Below, in pieces: positions 31,439 to 40,029 of a stretch of 64,000 bases of DNA. A program made the translations under genes and the position numbers. Source of the DNA: Rhizobiales bacterium 64-17 (GTDB taxonomy: Bacteria; Pseudomonadota; Alphaproteobacteria; Rhizobiales; Xanthobacteraceae); contig MKWA01000006.1 in the NCBI GenBank assembly GCA_001899285.1, forward strand, positions 17,378-81,377, read 5' to 3'. The stretch's first letter is position 1, and each line of letters begins with the position of its first letter. The notes under the pieces were generated by a model that saw nothing but the letters and a program-made list of their open reading frames with translations, had not been told where the DNA came from and searched no databases.

Positions 31439-33070
31439 CTACTCAGCCATCGGCAATTTCAGCAACGCCTGACGGTCGATCTTGCCGGTTCCGGTTTTCG
31501 GCAGATCGGCGAGGAAAGTGACGATGCGCGGATATTTGTAAGGCAGCAGCGTCGTCTTGACGTGATCCTGCAACCGGCGCGTCGCCGTCCCGGCATCGAA
31601 ATTCGCATCGTTCATGCTGACGAAGGCGCGCAACGTCATGCGCCGGTCGGCCATCTCGATCGCCATCACCGCGCATTCGCGCACGGCCGGATGATCGGCG
31701 AGGCAGCGCTCGACCTCCAGCGGGTAGACCCACTGGCCCGACACCTTGACGAGATCGTCGGCACGGCCGCGGAAGAAATAGAAGCCGTCATCATCGCGCT
31801 CGAAGCGGTCGCCGGTATAGATCCAGCCGTCGGCGCGCATGGTTTCGGCGGTCTTGTCCGGCCGATTCCAGTAGCACGGCGCATTGCTGTCGCCGCGCAC
31901 CCACAGCACGCCTTCCTCGGCGCCAGTGATGGTCTCGCCGGCGGGGTTGCACAGCTTCACCTCGTAGCCGGGCACGCGCTGTCCGGCGGCGCCGAGCTTT
32001 TTCGCCTGCGGCGTGTTGGAGAGATAGATGTGCAGCACTTCGGTCGAGCCGAGCCCCTCAACGATCTCCAGTCCCGACAGCGCCTTCCAGCCGTTGAACA
32101 CATCGGCGGACAAGACTTCTGCCGCCGAGATCGACAGCCGCAGCGACGAAAGATCGGCGTTCGCGGCCTCGGGCGCTTTGGTCAGCGCGGTGTAGAGCGT
32201 CGGCAGGCCGAAGAACACGGTCGGGCGATGGTGGGCGATGGCGTCGAAGATCGCGCTGGGCTTCGGCTGACCGGGCATCAGCAGGCTCGCCGCGCCGGCC
32301 GCGTAAGGGAAGGTGATGGAATTGCCGACGCCATAGGCGAAGAAGATTTTCGGCGCCGAGAAGCAGATGTCGTTCTCGGTGAGCTTGAGGATCGAATCCG
32401 AATAGCTCTTCACCGTGTAGAGCATGTCGTGATGCAGATGCACGATGCCCTTCGGCCGCCCGGTCGAGCCGGACGAATACATCCAGAACGCCATGTCGTC
32501 GCGGCCGGTGTCGGCGGCGGGCAGGTCGGTCGGCTGGCTCGCGATCAGCGATGCGGCCGCGCGCACCGGCACCGGGGCTGATGCTTCGCCGTCGATCACG
32601 ATCAGCGTCTCGAGTTTTGTCCCGGCGCAGGCGGCGGCGGTGAACTTGTCGATGAAGGCTGTTTCGGTGATCGCAATACGGGCGCCGGAATCCTGCAGAT
32701 AGAATTGCAGCAGATCGGGCGGCGTCAGCGTGTTGATGAACAGCGGCACGAAGCCCGTACGCATCGCGCCGAACAAAGCCGCCGGATAGGCCGGGCCGTC
32801 GTCGAGGAACAGCAGAACGCGATCGCCCGGCGTCAGCCCGAGTGAACGCAGCGCATGGCCGTAACGCGCCGCATCGACGCAAAGATCGGCATAGGTTTTG
32901 TGCCCGGCGGGGCCGAGTACGGCGGGCCGCGCGCCGCGTCCGGCGGCGAGATTGTCGAACAGGATCGCGCTGGCATTGTAACGCGCCGGCACCGCGAAAC
33001 CGATCTCGCGTGTGCCGGGCGCGTCATGCGGCACATGGTCGGCGAGCGGAACGGACGACGTTTCGGTCAC
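31439..33070 (-). CDS. Benzoate-CoA ligase family protein
   Basis: MYSSGSTGRPKGIVHLHHDM AMP-binding motif; NAPCYWNRPDKTAETMRADGWIYTGDRFERDDDGFYFFRGRADDLVKVSGQWVYPLEVE; GTG start inferred. Confidence 0.88.
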   Translation of the reverse strand: MTETSSVPLADHVPHDAPGTREIGFAVPARYNASAILFDNLAAGRGARPAVLGPAGHKTYADLCVDAARYGHALRSLGLTPGDRVLLFLDDGPAYPAALFGAMRTGFVPLFINTLTPPDLLQFYLQDSGARIAITETAFIDKFTAAACAGTKLETLIVIDGEASAPVPVRAAASLIASQPTDLPAADTGRDDMAFWMYSSGSTGRPKGIVHLHHDMLYTVKSYSDSILKLTENDICFSAPKIFFAYGVGNSITFPYAAGAASLLMPGQPKPSAIFDAIAHHRPTVFFGLPTLYTALTKAPEAANADLSSLRLSISAAEVLSADVFNGWKALSGLEIVEGLGSTEVLHIYLSNTPQAKKLGAAGQRVPGYEVKLCNPAGETITGAEEGVLWVRGDSNAPCYWNRPDKTAETMRADGWIYTGDRFERDDDGFYFFRGRADDLVKVSGQWVYPLEVERCLADHPAVRECAVMAIEMADRRMTLRAFVSMNDANFDAGTATRRLQDHVKTTLLPYKYPRIVTFLADLPKTGTGKIDRQALLKLPMAE

Positions 33071-33096
33071 GGAACTGTCTCTCCCGGCGTGCGGCG

Positions 33097-33321
33097 TCAA
33101 CGTTTGCGGATCGTGAACGTGAGTACGCCGCCGTCCTTGGCGCTGCTGTCCAGCGTGTCGCCAGTTTCCCGCAGCAGGTTGGGAATGTCGATTGCCGCCA
33201 GCGGATCGGTGCATTCGATGGTCAGAGTGTCGCCGGCGGCGAGGCCGGCCAGCAGCTTGCGGGTCTTCAGCGCGGGAAGCGGGCATTTGAGGCCGCGCAG
33301 GCTCACGGATTTCTCGGTCAT
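33097..33321 (-). CDS. TusA-family sulfur carrier protein
   Basis: MTEKSVSLRGLKCPLPALKTRKLLAGLAAGDTLTIECTDPLAAIDIPNLLRETGDTL; CPxP motif. Confidence 0.9.
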   Translation of the reverse strand: MTEKSVSLRGLKCPLPALKTRKLLAGLAAGDTLTIECTDPLAAIDIPNLLRETGDTLDSSAKDGGVLTFTIRKR

Positions 33322-33412
33322 CGGCGCGTCGTCAACCATCGGTTCGGCCCGGCAGGAGGCGCCGGGCGGCGAGACTGGACATTTCGCTGCGGCCCACGTC
33401 AAGGTCGCCGCC

Positions 33413-34549
33413 ATGACAGGGATACCACAGCAGAGCCCGGCGCCGGCCGCGGTTCCGGCGCGCCAGCGCATCGGCCGGCTGACGCCGCTCGCCGATGTGG
33501 CGGCGGCGTTTGCGGTGGTGCCGCCGGTTGCGCCGCGCGCGACGCCGGTGGCGCGGGTGGCCGGATTGGTGCTTGCCGAAGCGGTGACCGGCCAGCGGCG
33601 TCCGGAGGCCGCGCGTGCGCTGATCGACGGCTACGCGGTGTACGCGGACGATACGCGCGATGCCGGCGGTTATGCGCCGGCGCTGCTGCCGCAGCCGCCT
33701 GCGTGGGTCGAGGCCGGCGCGCTGTTGCCGCAGGGAACCGACGCGGTCGCGCCGCCGGCCACGGTGACGATTGGAGATATGGGCGCCGAGGTGTTGTCGC
33801 CGCTCGCGCCGGGCGATGGCGTGCGTGCAGCGGGAGCCGATTGCGCGGATGGCGCCTTGCTGATCGGCGCAGGGTGCCGCCTCCGTCACGGCGACGGCAT
33901 AGCGCTACGGCTCGCCGGCGTGGACGAGGTACGTGTCCGCGCGCCGCGCATCGTCATCGCGATGCTGCGCGACGACGAGATCATAAGGGCGGTCGCGGAC
34001 ACCATCGCCGGTCATGTTGCGGTCGCGGGCGGGACATCCTCTGTTGTGTTGGCTGTGACTGCGGAATCCGCGTTCGAGACTGACGCCGATGCGATCCTGA
34101 CCATCGGCAAGACCGGCGAGGGCCACGACGACGATGCGGTGCTGGCGCTCGCCCGCATGGGCAAGGTGATCGCGCACGGTCTCGCCCTGTCGCCCGGTGA
34201 AACCGCCGCGGCCGGATTTATCGGGACGCGCCCGGTGCTGATGCTGCCGGGACGGCTCGATGCTGCGCTGGCGGTCTGGCTGACGCTTGGCGGACCGCTG
34301 CTCGCGCGCCTGACGGGTTTTATCGAACCGCCGCACATGCGCGCGATGCCGCTGATGCAGAAAATCGTTTCGACCATCGGCCTGTGCGATGTGGTGCCGG
34401 TGGCTGTTACTGCCGACGGCGCGATGCCGCTCGCCACACGGTTCTGGCCGCTGCCGGCCATGACGCGGGCGGACGGGTTTGTGCTGGTGCCGGCGGAGAG
34501 CGAAGGATTTCCGCCCGGTGCAACGGTGACGGTGGCGGATTGGCGATGA
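33413..34549 (+). CDS. MoeA-like molybdopterin-binding protein, divergent
   Basis: RIGRLTPLADVAAAF...LIDGYAVYADDTRDAGG...LLPQGTDAVAPPATV...HGLALSPGETAAAGFIGTRPVLMLPGRLDAALAVW aligns by eye with MoeA but lacks GGxSxGxxD. Confidence 0.75.
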   Translation: MTGIPQQSPAPAAVPARQRIGRLTPLADVAAAFAVVPPVAPRATPVARVAGLVLAEAVTGQRRPEAARALIDGYAVYADDTRDAGGYAPALLPQPPAWVEAGALLPQGTDAVAPPATVTIGDMGAEVLSPLAPGDGVRAAGADCADGALLIGAGCRLRHGDGIALRLAGVDEVRVRAPRIVIAMLRDDEIIRAVADTIAGHVAVAGGTSSVVLAVTAESAFETDADAILTIGKTGEGHDDDAVLALARMGKVIAHGLALSPGETAAAGFIGTRPVLMLPGRLDAALAVWLTLGGPLLARLTGFIEPPHMRAMPLMQKIVSTIGLCDVVPVAVTADGAMPLATRFWPLPAMTRADGFVLVPAESEGFPPGATVTVADWR

Positions 34550-36525
34550 ACGACAATCTCAAACCGACGATGCTGTTGATCGACGCCGTGCGTCAGGCCG
34601 CGCGTCAGGAGCAATTCCTCGACGTCGTGTCGCCGGAGATCGCACGCGAGCGCTTCCATCGTCATTTGAAATTGTCTCCGCTCGCGGCGGAAAGCGTGCC
34701 GCTGGCCGAGGTGTTGCAGCGTGTCCTGGCGCACGATCTCACTGCGCCAGTCGATGCGCCGCCGTTCGACCGCTCGGCGGTCGATGGTTTTGCGCTGCGC
34801 GCCGCCGATACCACCGCGGCGAGCGAAGCCGCGCCGGCGCGGTTCCTGCTCAATGCGGAAGTGATCGCCTGCGGCCATCCACCGACGGTCCCGGTCGCAC
34901 CCGGCACCGCGACGGCGATCGCCACCGGCGGCGTCATTCCGCGCGGCGCCGACGCGGTGGTGATGGTCGAGCACACCGATCTGCTCGACGACGACCGGCC
35001 GGCCATTGCGCTGTATCGGCCGGCCGCGCCGGGACAGTTCATTGCTTATGCCGGGTCCGACATCGCGCGTGGCGAAACCCTGCTGCGCAAGGGCGCGCGG
35101 ATCGGTTCGCGCGAGATCGGCATCGTCGCTGCCTGCGGTCTCGACCGGCTCGACGTGGTGCGTCGACCGCGTGTCGCGGTGCTGTCCACCGGCGACGAAC
35201 TGGTACCGCCGGGAGAGCCGCTGCGGCCTGCCGGCGTCTATGACAGCAACGGTGCGATCGTCGCCGCTACCGTCGCCGAAGCCGGCGGCGAGCCGGTCTT
35301 GTTCGGCGCGTTTCCCGACGACGAGGCGGCGCTGGGCGACGCTGTGCGTGCTGCGCTCGCGACCTGCGACATGGTGGTCCTCTCTGGCGGCACGTCGAAA
35401 GGCGCGGGCGATCTGTCACATCGCATCGTCTCGACACTCGGCGCGCCTGGCATCCTCGTGCACGGTGTCGCGCTCAAGCCCGGCAAGCCGCTGTGTCTCG
35501 CGGTGATCGGCGAGAAGCCGGTGATCGTGCTCCCCGGTTTTCCGACCTCGGCGATCTTCACCTTCCATACGTTTGTCGCGCCGGTCATCCGCGCTTATGC
35601 CGGCCTGCCGCCGGAAGCGGCGCGCACCGTCGCAGCACGCGTGCCGGTGCGCGTGCCGTCCGAGCTTGGCCGTCAGGAATTCGTGCTGGTCGCGCTGGCC
35701 GACAGCGACCGCGGACCGGTGGCGTTCCCGACCGGCAAGGGCTCCGGTTCGGTGACGAGCTTCTCGCAGGCGGACGGTTTCATTGCCGTCGATGCGCTGG
35801 CGCAAGCGGTGGAACCCGATACGGTCGAGCCGGTGACGTTGATCGGCGGTGCCGCGCGTGCGCCCGATCTCGTCATCATGGGCAGCCACGACGTCGCGCT
35901 CGATGCGTTGATCGGTGCGCTGGCGGATCGCGGCTTCACCGCGCGGGTGCTCGCCATCGGCAGTCAGGGTGGCGTCGCCGCCGTGCGCCGTGGCGAATGC
36001 GACATCGCGCCGGTGCATCTGGTCGATCCGAAGACCGGCCAATACAACACGCATCTGGTCGCGCCCGGCTACGCGCTGGTGCCGGGCTGGCGGCGCATGC
36101 AGGGCGTCCTCTTCCGTCCCGGCGATGCGAGATTTGAAGGACGCACGGTGGAACAGGCGATTGCCGTGGCGCTCGCCGATCCAGCGTGTCTGATGGTCAA
36201 TCGCAATGCCGGCTCCGGCACGCGCGTGCTGGTGGATGGTTTGCTGAAAGGCGCGCGGCCGCCAGGCTATGCCAACCAGCCGAAGTCACACAACGCGGTG
36301 GCGGCGGCGATCGCGCAGCATCGCGCCGACTGGGGTCTCGCCATCGAACCGGTGGCGACGCTTTATGGGCTGGGTTTCCTGCCGGTGACGCCGGAGCACT
36401 ACGATTTCATCGTGCCGGATGCGCGGCGCGAGCGGCCGGCGGTCAAGGCGTTGCTCGACGCGCTCGCCGATCCGCAAGTGCAGGAGGCGATCCGCGCCCG
36501 CGGCATGCAGATCGGCAGCGCGTAA
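34546..36525 (+). CDS. MoeA molybdopterin molybdenumtransferase fused to a C-terminal PBP-like (substrate-binding) domain
   Basis: FDRSAVDGFALRAADT, ATGGVIPRGADAVVMVEHTD, VLSTGDELV, LSGGTSKGAGDLSH, HGVALKPGKPLCLAVIGEKPVIVLPGFPTSA; C-terminus MGSHDVALDALIGAL...VNRNAGSGTRVLVDGLL is PBP-like. Confidence 0.9.
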   Translation: MNDNLKPTMLLIDAVRQAARQEQFLDVVSPEIARERFHRHLKLSPLAAESVPLAEVLQRVLAHDLTAPVDAPPFDRSAVDGFALRAADTTAASEAAPARFLLNAEVIACGHPPTVPVAPGTATAIATGGVIPRGADAVVMVEHTDLLDDDRPAIALYRPAAPGQFIAYAGSDIARGETLLRKGARIGSREIGIVAACGLDRLDVVRRPRVAVLSTGDELVPPGEPLRPAGVYDSNGAIVAATVAEAGGEPVLFGAFPDDEAALGDAVRAALATCDMVVLSGGTSKGAGDLSHRIVSTLGAPGILVHGVALKPGKPLCLAVIGEKPVIVLPGFPTSAIFTFHTFVAPVIRAYAGLPPEAARTVAARVPVRVPSELGRQEFVLVALADSDRGPVAFPTGKGSGSVTSFSQADGFIAVDALAQAVEPDTVEPVTLIGGAARAPDLVIMGSHDVALDALIGALADRGFTARVLAIGSQGGVAAVRRGECDIAPVHLVDPKTGQYNTHLVAPGYALVPGWRRMQGVLFRPGDARFEGRTVEQAIAVALADPACLMVNRNAGSGTRVLVDGLLKGARPPGYANQPKSHNAVAAAIAQHRADWGLAIEPVATLYGLGFLPVTPEHYDFIVPDARRERPAVKALLDALADPQVQEAIRARGMQIGSA

Positions 36526-36527
36526 CT

Positions 36528-37802
36528 TTAGCGAACCGCGCCGAGCGTCGAGCCCTTCATCTTTTCCATCAGTTCGAGCGACGGATAGGAATCCGCCGGC
36601 AGACCGAATTTGAGCTGCGCCTGGCGCACCGCGGCGCGGGTCATGAGGCCGAGCTTGCCATCCGGCTTGCCGACATCGTAGCCGTTGCGCGCCAGCATCA
36701 ACTGCAGTTCGAGCATCTGCTGGGTGTTGAGCACGGTCACCGGCGCGTTGCCGCGATGGACCGGCGGCGCGCCCTGGATGCGCGTGGCGAAATAGGCGAC
36801 GGTGGTCGAGTAGACGAGCGCCGAATTCCAGCCGAGGAACGACTTGAAGTTGTTGTAGGCGAGGAACGCCGGGCCATTGCGGCCCATGGGCAGCACCAGC
36901 GAAGCCTCCATCGTGTCGGCCGGCAGCGCGCCGTTGGCGCCGGTCACGCCCCACTTCGCCCATTGCGCGCGCGGATGCACGATCTTCAGATCGGATTGCT
37001 CCCACGGCATGTTCGCGGGGACGCGCACTTCCTGGAGCCACGGTTCGCCGCGCTTCCAGCCGAAGCTCGACAGGAAGTTCGCGGCGGAGGCGAGCGTGTC
37101 CGGCACGCTCTTGACCAGATCGCGGCGGCCGTCGCCGTCATAGTCGACGGCGCTGCGATAATAGTCGGAGGCGGTGAACTGCATCGCGCCCAATTCGCCG
37201 GCCCAGTCGCCGCCGTTCATTTCGGCGACGGTGAGATCGCCGCGCTGCAGGATGCGCAAGGCGTCGACAAGCTGCTCGCGGAAATATTCGGTGCGGCGGC
37301 AGTCATAGGCGAGCGTCGCGATGGCGCGGAGGATGTTGTGCTTGCCGGTATTGGTGCCGAAGTCGCTTTCGAGGCCCCAGAACGCGACGAGAACCGGCGC
37401 CGGAATGCCGTATTGCTTCTCGACCTTGGCGAGAATCGCCGCATGACGCTGCATCATGATCTGCGCGTTCTTCATGCGATGACCGGCGATCATACGGTCG
37501 GAGAACTGCAGGAAGCTCTGCTGAAACACCTGCTGATTGCGGTCGCGCTGGATGATCTCGGGCGCGAACTCCATGTAGGGAACGGCCGAATCCACCACGG
37601 CGGGGCTGATGCCCTGCGCGATCGCGTCCTTGCGGAAGTCCTGCACCCAGCGTTCGAAGCTGGCGCTGTTGCGACAGCCGTCATGCACCTTGACCGCACC
37701 CGGCGCCGGATTGGCCGCCGCCGGACCTGACGGGATGGCCGCAAGCGTCAAAGCCGCGAGGGCAGCGAGGGTGGGCGTGGTTAACCGCATGGACGGCAGC
37801 AT
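36528..37802 (-). CDS. Lytic murein transglycosylase (MltB-like) with C-terminal peptidoglycan-binding domain
   Basis: Signal peptide; FWGLESDFGTNTGKHNILRAIATLAYDCRR...GAMQFTASDYYRSAVDYDGDGRRDL; C-terminal PG_binding_1-type NGYDVGKPDGKLGLMTRAAVRQAQ. Confidence 0.92.
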   Translation of the reverse strand: MLPSMRLTTPTLAALAALTLAAIPSGPAAANPAPGAVKVHDGCRNSASFERWVQDFRKDAIAQGISPAVVDSAVPYMEFAPEIIQRDRNQQVFQQSFLQFSDRMIAGHRMKNAQIMMQRHAAILAKVEKQYGIPAPVLVAFWGLESDFGTNTGKHNILRAIATLAYDCRRTEYFREQLVDALRILQRGDLTVAEMNGGDWAGELGAMQFTASDYYRSAVDYDGDGRRDLVKSVPDTLASAANFLSSFGWKRGEPWLQEVRVPANMPWEQSDLKIVHPRAQWAKWGVTGANGALPADTMEASLVLPMGRNGPAFLAYNNFKSFLGWNSALVYSTTVAYFATRIQGAPPVHRGNAPVTVLNTQQMLELQLMLARNGYDVGKPDGKLGLMTRAAVRQAQLKFGLPADSYPSLELMEKMKGSTLGAVR

Positions 37803-37968
37803 GACATTCACCTGATGAACCTGTCCGGCGACCCTGCCTGCCGTGTCCGGTGCGTTCAACCGCGATCGGTTGGAAACCTTAAGAACGGGCGTGGCGACGA
37901 ACGCCGTGCTTTTCAACCGCGGCTGGCGATGGTTAAGAAGGTGGTGGATTGGGTGGAATCAAATCGCA

Positions 37969-39063
37969 ATGCAGGTCTTGGTAGCGGGGGCAGGGGTTGT
38001 CGGGTTGGCGGTGGCGCGTGCCGCCGCGTTGCGTGGCCATGAGGTGATCGTCGCCGAGGCGGCGAATGCCATCGGCACGGTGACCTCCTCGCGCAACAGC
38101 GAGGTGATCCATGCCGGCATGTACTATCCGACCGATACGCTGCGCGCGGTGCTGTGCGTGCGCGGGCGGCGGATGCTGTACGAGTTTCTGGTGTCGCACG
38201 GCGTGCCGCACCGCAAATGCGGCAAGCTGATCGTCGCCACCAACGACGCCGAACTGGCCAAGATCGAAACCATCTACCAGCAGGGCGGCATCAACGGCGT
38301 CGAAGGTCTCACCTTCATCGATGCAAAGACCGCGATGGCGATGGAGCCGGAACTGTTCTGCACCGCGGCGCTGTTGTCGCCGGAAACCGGCGTCATCGAC
38401 AGCCACGGCTATATGCTCGCGCTGCGTGGCGACATCGAGGATCACGGCGGTGCCATTGCGCTGAACACGCCGGTTGTCGGCATGACCCGCAAGGACGGCC
38501 AGTGGCAGGTACGGTTCGGCGGTGCAGAGGCCGGCACTTTTTCTTTCGATGCGGTGATCAATGCCGCCGGCCTTGGCGCGCAGGTGCTGGCGCGCGGCAT
38601 CGACGACTACCCGAAGGAACGGGTGCCGCGCCTCGTCTACGGCAAGGGCAATTATTTCTCTTATGCCGGTCGGCCGGCGTTCAAGCGGCTCATTTATCCG
38701 ATGCCGATCGACGGCGGGCTCGGCGTGCACGTCACGCTCGATCTCGCCGGGCGGATGCGGTTCGGTCCCGACGTGGAATGGATCGAGACCGAGAACTACG
38801 ACGTCGATCCGCGCCGCGCCGATTCATTCTACGCGCGCGTACGCACCTACTGGCCGAAACTGCCGGACGGATCGCTGACGCCGGACTACGCCGGCATCCG
38901 GCCGAAGCTGCGCGGCCAGGGCGAGGGACAGGCGGATTTCCTGCTCGAAGGCCCCGCTGAGCACGGTCTCGCCGGTCTCGTGCAACTGTTCGGGATCGAG
39001 TCGCCCGGCCTGACGTCGTCGCTAGCGTTGGGTGATGAGGTCGCGCGCCGGCTCGATCTTTGA
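37969..39063 (+). CDS. FAD-dependent oxidoreductase, LhgO (L-2-hydroxyglutarate oxidase)-like
   Basis: MQVLVAGAGVVGLAVARAAALRGHEVIVAEAANAIGTVTSSRNSEVIHAGMYYPTDTLRAVLCVRG. Confidence 0.87.
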   Translation: MQVLVAGAGVVGLAVARAAALRGHEVIVAEAANAIGTVTSSRNSEVIHAGMYYPTDTLRAVLCVRGRRMLYEFLVSHGVPHRKCGKLIVATNDAELAKIETIYQQGGINGVEGLTFIDAKTAMAMEPELFCTAALLSPETGVIDSHGYMLALRGDIEDHGGAIALNTPVVGMTRKDGQWQVRFGGAEAGTFSFDAVINAAGLGAQVLARGIDDYPKERVPRLVYGKGNYFSYAGRPAFKRLIYPMPIDGGLGVHVTLDLAGRMRFGPDVEWIETENYDVDPRRADSFYARVRTYWPKLPDGSLTPDYAGIRPKLRGQGEGQADFLLEGPAEHGLAGLVQLFGIESPGLTSSLALGDEVARRLDL

Positions 39064-39852
39064 GCGCAGGCTCACGCGCGCGTCGGCGTCGTTGCCGATG
39101 CTGGCGGTGGTGTCGCCGTCCTCGACCGCGGGCTCGGTATGATTGGGCGCGATCTTGGTGCTCGCCAGCGTCTCGCGCACGGACTTGTTCACCCTGGCCA
39201 GATCGACCGGCGTGAACTCCGCCTGCGCGTGGCGGTTTGGGGTGAAGGCTTTGAATCCTTCGGCGGTGGCGACGATGTCGCCGGGGCGCAAGGTCGGATC
39301 GGTCTGCGCCGGGATCGCGGCGAGACCGCCGGTGCGCTTGCCGTTGCAGGTGCAGCCGTCCACCAGCTTCTGCCGATAGACGAACGCATTCTGCAGGTCG
39401 GTGTAGCGCTGGCCGTCGCGGGCCACCGCGTAATCGATATTGCTACCGGAGAAGACCTTGGTCTCGCTCGCGGGGCAGAATGACGAACAGGCTTCGGCGG
39501 CGCTCATGCCGGGACGGCTCTGCACCGGGAAGTAGGACCCATCGCAGGTGCGCACGCAGAAGCCGCGGGACGGGCCGCTGGGCGCGGCAGCGACACGTTG
39601 ACCGCTGCGCTGTCCCGTCAGGTCGTCAAAGAACCGCGTCACCGGATCGCGGTCATAGCCGCGCTCGGGCGCATAGGCCTGTGGAGCAGACACCGGTCTT
39701 GCTTCGCCGCGGATCGCGCGGCTGATGCCGCCGAACAGCGCCTCGAACAGGCCCTGCGCGTTGGCGGGGCCGGTCATCGCGCCCGTCATTGCAGCGCTGC
39801 CGATCGCCACGGCGGTGATGAAGGCACAGGCTGATCGGGACGGACGACGCAT
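39022..39852 (-). CDS. DUF2865 domain-containing secreted protein
   Basis: Signal peptide; GFCVRTCDGSYFPVQSRPGMSAAEACSSFCPASETKVFSGSNIDYAVARDGQRYTDLQNAFVYRQKLVDGCTCN is characteristic. Confidence 0.85.
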   Translation of the reverse strand: MRRPSRSACAFITAVAIGSAAMTGAMTGPANAQGLFEALFGGISRAIRGEARPVSAPQAYAPERGYDRDPVTRFFDDLTGQRSGQRVAAAPSGPSRGFCVRTCDGSYFPVQSRPGMSAAEACSSFCPASETKVFSGSNIDYAVARDGQRYTDLQNAFVYRQKLVDGCTCNGKRTGGLAAIPAQTDPTLRPGDIVATAEGFKAFTPNRHAQAEFTPVDLARVNKSVRETLASTKIAPNHTEPAVEDGDTTASIGNDADARVSLRSKIEPARDLITQR

Positions 39853-40001
39853 CACGAACCTCGCAAAACTCCCGGCAGAATTCCCGCTGTATCAACGTCC
39901 GCCGGATGCAAAGGTTGCACCCTTTGCTTTCCTTGCACCGCCCGGCCGGAGGCGGCCGCGAGCGCAATCTGGCGAAAATGCGTAAAGGACCGGTCAACAA
40001 C

Positions 40002-40014
40002 CCCCGTTTCGGGG
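40002..40014 (-). terminator. Possible intrinsic terminator for the antiporter gene
   Basis: Minus strand CCCCG-AAA-CGGGG followed by GTTGTT; short stem. Confidence 0.4.
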
Positions 40015-40029
40015 CGATTTCCGGCGATA

